From Candidatus Methylomirabilota bacterium (GTDB lineage Bacteria > Methylomirabilota > Methylomirabilia > Rokubacteriales > CSP1-6), in the NCBI GenBank assembly GCA_035709005.1, contig DASTFB010000047.1:1-64000 (forward strand): DNA of 64,000 bases. The letters are read 5' to 3'. The stretch's first letter is position 1; each line of letters starts with the position of its first letter. A program made the translations under genes and the position numbers. Below, one piece after another: positions 63,257 through 64,000 of the stretch. The notes under the pieces were generated by a model. It saw nothing but the letters and a program-made list of their open reading frames with translations, did not search any database and was not told where the DNA came from.

Positions 63257-64000
63257 ATGATCGAAGTCCAGGGTCTCACAAAACACTACGGCCCAGTCGC
63301 CGCGATCCGCGAGGTCTCCTTCTCGGTCGCGCCGGGCGAGATCGTAGGGTTCCTCGGCCCCAACGGGGCGGGGAAATCGACGACGATGCGCATCCTCTCC
63401 TGCTTCATGCCGGCGTCCAGCGGGACGGCTCGGGTAGCTGGCTACGACGTCTTCCACCAATCGATGGAGGTCCGCAAGCGGATCGGGTATCTGCCCGAAA
63501 GCGTCCCCCTTTACACGGACATGCGGGTGGCCGCGTACCTCGACTTCGTGGCCGAGGTCAAGGGCATCGGCCGGGCCGAGCGACGCCGGCGGGTGGGCGA
63601 GGCCATGGAGCGGTGTCTCATCAGCGACATGCAGCACCGCATGATCGGCAAGCTCTCCAAGGGCTATCGCCAGCGGGTGGGGCTGGCCCAGGCCATCATC
63701 AGCGACCCGGACGTGCTGATTCTCGACGAGCCCACCATCGGGCTCGATCCCAAGCAGATCACCGAGATCCGGGCCTTGATCAAGTCGTTCGCGGGCGATC
63801 ACACGGTGATCCTGTCCACCCACATCCTGCCCGAGGTGTCCATGGTCTGCGGCGGGGTCATCATCATCAACAAGGGCATGATCGTGGCTCAGGGCCCCAT
63901 CGACACGCTGGTGGAGCAGTTCTTCCCCACGTCGCGTGTGGAGGTCGAGATCGCCGGACCGCCGGCAGGGGTCCAGGAGGGGATGCGCCGCATCCCCGGG
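63257..64000 (+). CDS. ABC transporter ATP-binding protein, GldA/ABC-2 type (partial)
   Basis: The window ends inside this gene; 248 residues are seen. Walker A: GFLGPNGAGKSTTMRIL. Q-loop: IGYLPESVPLYTDMRV. Signature: LSKGYRQRVGLAQAII (SKGYRQR). Walker B: VLILDEPTIGLDPKQ. H-loop: ILSTHILPEVSMV. This resembles ATPases of ABC-2 exporters and the gliding-motility GldA group; a permease gene should lie downstream. Confidence 0.9.
   Translation, partial: MIEVQGLTKHYGPVAAIREVSFSVAPGEIVGFLGPNGAGKSTTMRILSCFMPASSGTARVAGYDVFHQSMEVRKRIGYLPESVPLYTDMRVAAYLDFVAEVKGIGRAERRRRVGEAMERCLISDMQHRMIGKLSKGYRQRVGLAQAIISDPDVLILDEPTIGLDPKQITEIRALIKSFAGDHTVILSTHILPEVSMVCGGVIIINKGMIVAQGPIDTLVEQFFPTSRVEVEIAGPPAGVQEGMRRIPG

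Overview
The window is GC-rich bacterial chromosome, densely packed, with many genes joined by 4-bp ATGA/GTGA overlaps. No rRNA, tRNA, phage, transposase or CRISPR array was seen. The gene mix (DapL route to lysine, split GcvPA/GcvPB, UbiD-family decarboxylases, TRAP transporter, LipM-type octanoyltransferase, BamD) fits a Gram-negative, metabolically versatile soil or subsurface lineage. Candidatus Rokubacteria/Methylomirabilota is my best guess, but it is an inference.

Layout. 0-2.3 kb: end of a polysaccharide sugar transferase, a Phd/PIN toxin-antitoxin pair and an O-antigen ligase overlapping the toxin. 2.3-12.2 kb, all on the minus strand: mltG, argH, FN3 lipoprotein, small exported protein, lysA-dapA-dapB, FAH-family hydrolase, folB-folK, ECF sigma and its probable anti-sigma. 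12.3-17.8 kb, plus strand: an isolated, divergent rpoA, a UbiD decarboxylase, a small ORF and a large hybrid histidine kinase. 17.9-25.7 kb: a divergent putative aromatic-acid module, with UbiD, CoA ligase and TRAP dctQMP on one side and a PqqC-like oxidase with LigB/LigA on the other. 25.7-36.8 kb, minus strand: dapL, comEC, comEA, a zinc alcohol dehydrogenase, lysC, a flippase-like membrane protein, thrC, hom and alaC. 36.9-45.5 kb: M23 peptidase, alpha/beta hydrolase, orphan oppF/oppD, threonine aldolase, bamD, GNAT, SDR and a methyltransferase. 45.5-50.4 kb: a D-glutamate/5-oxoproline cluster (D-glutamate cyclase-like, fused pxpB-pxpC, class III aminotransferase, pxpA). 50.4-58.8 kb: gcvT-gcvH-gcvPA-gcvPB-lipM, then NUDIX, pepA, PHP and an ArsC-like protein. 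58.8-64 kb: ACT protein, hotdog protein, MFS, DUF151 nuclease, an AAA ATPase with altered motifs, a YbgC-like thioesterase and the start of an ABC exporter.

How the genes work together. lysC, dapA, dapB, dapL, lysA, hom and thrC cover most of the aspartate-family pathway; asd, dapF and thrB are not here. The glycine cleavage operon carries its own octanoyltransferase for GcvH.

The most unusual feature is a family of palindrome-ended repeats with a 75-bp internal period, found only between 38.8 and 47.3 kb. Inverted copies bracket orphan oppDF. Direct copies bracket pxpB, and one copy forms the in-frame linker joining pxpB to pxpC. The isolated rpoA and the UbiD/LigAB/TRAP module are the next most interesting.
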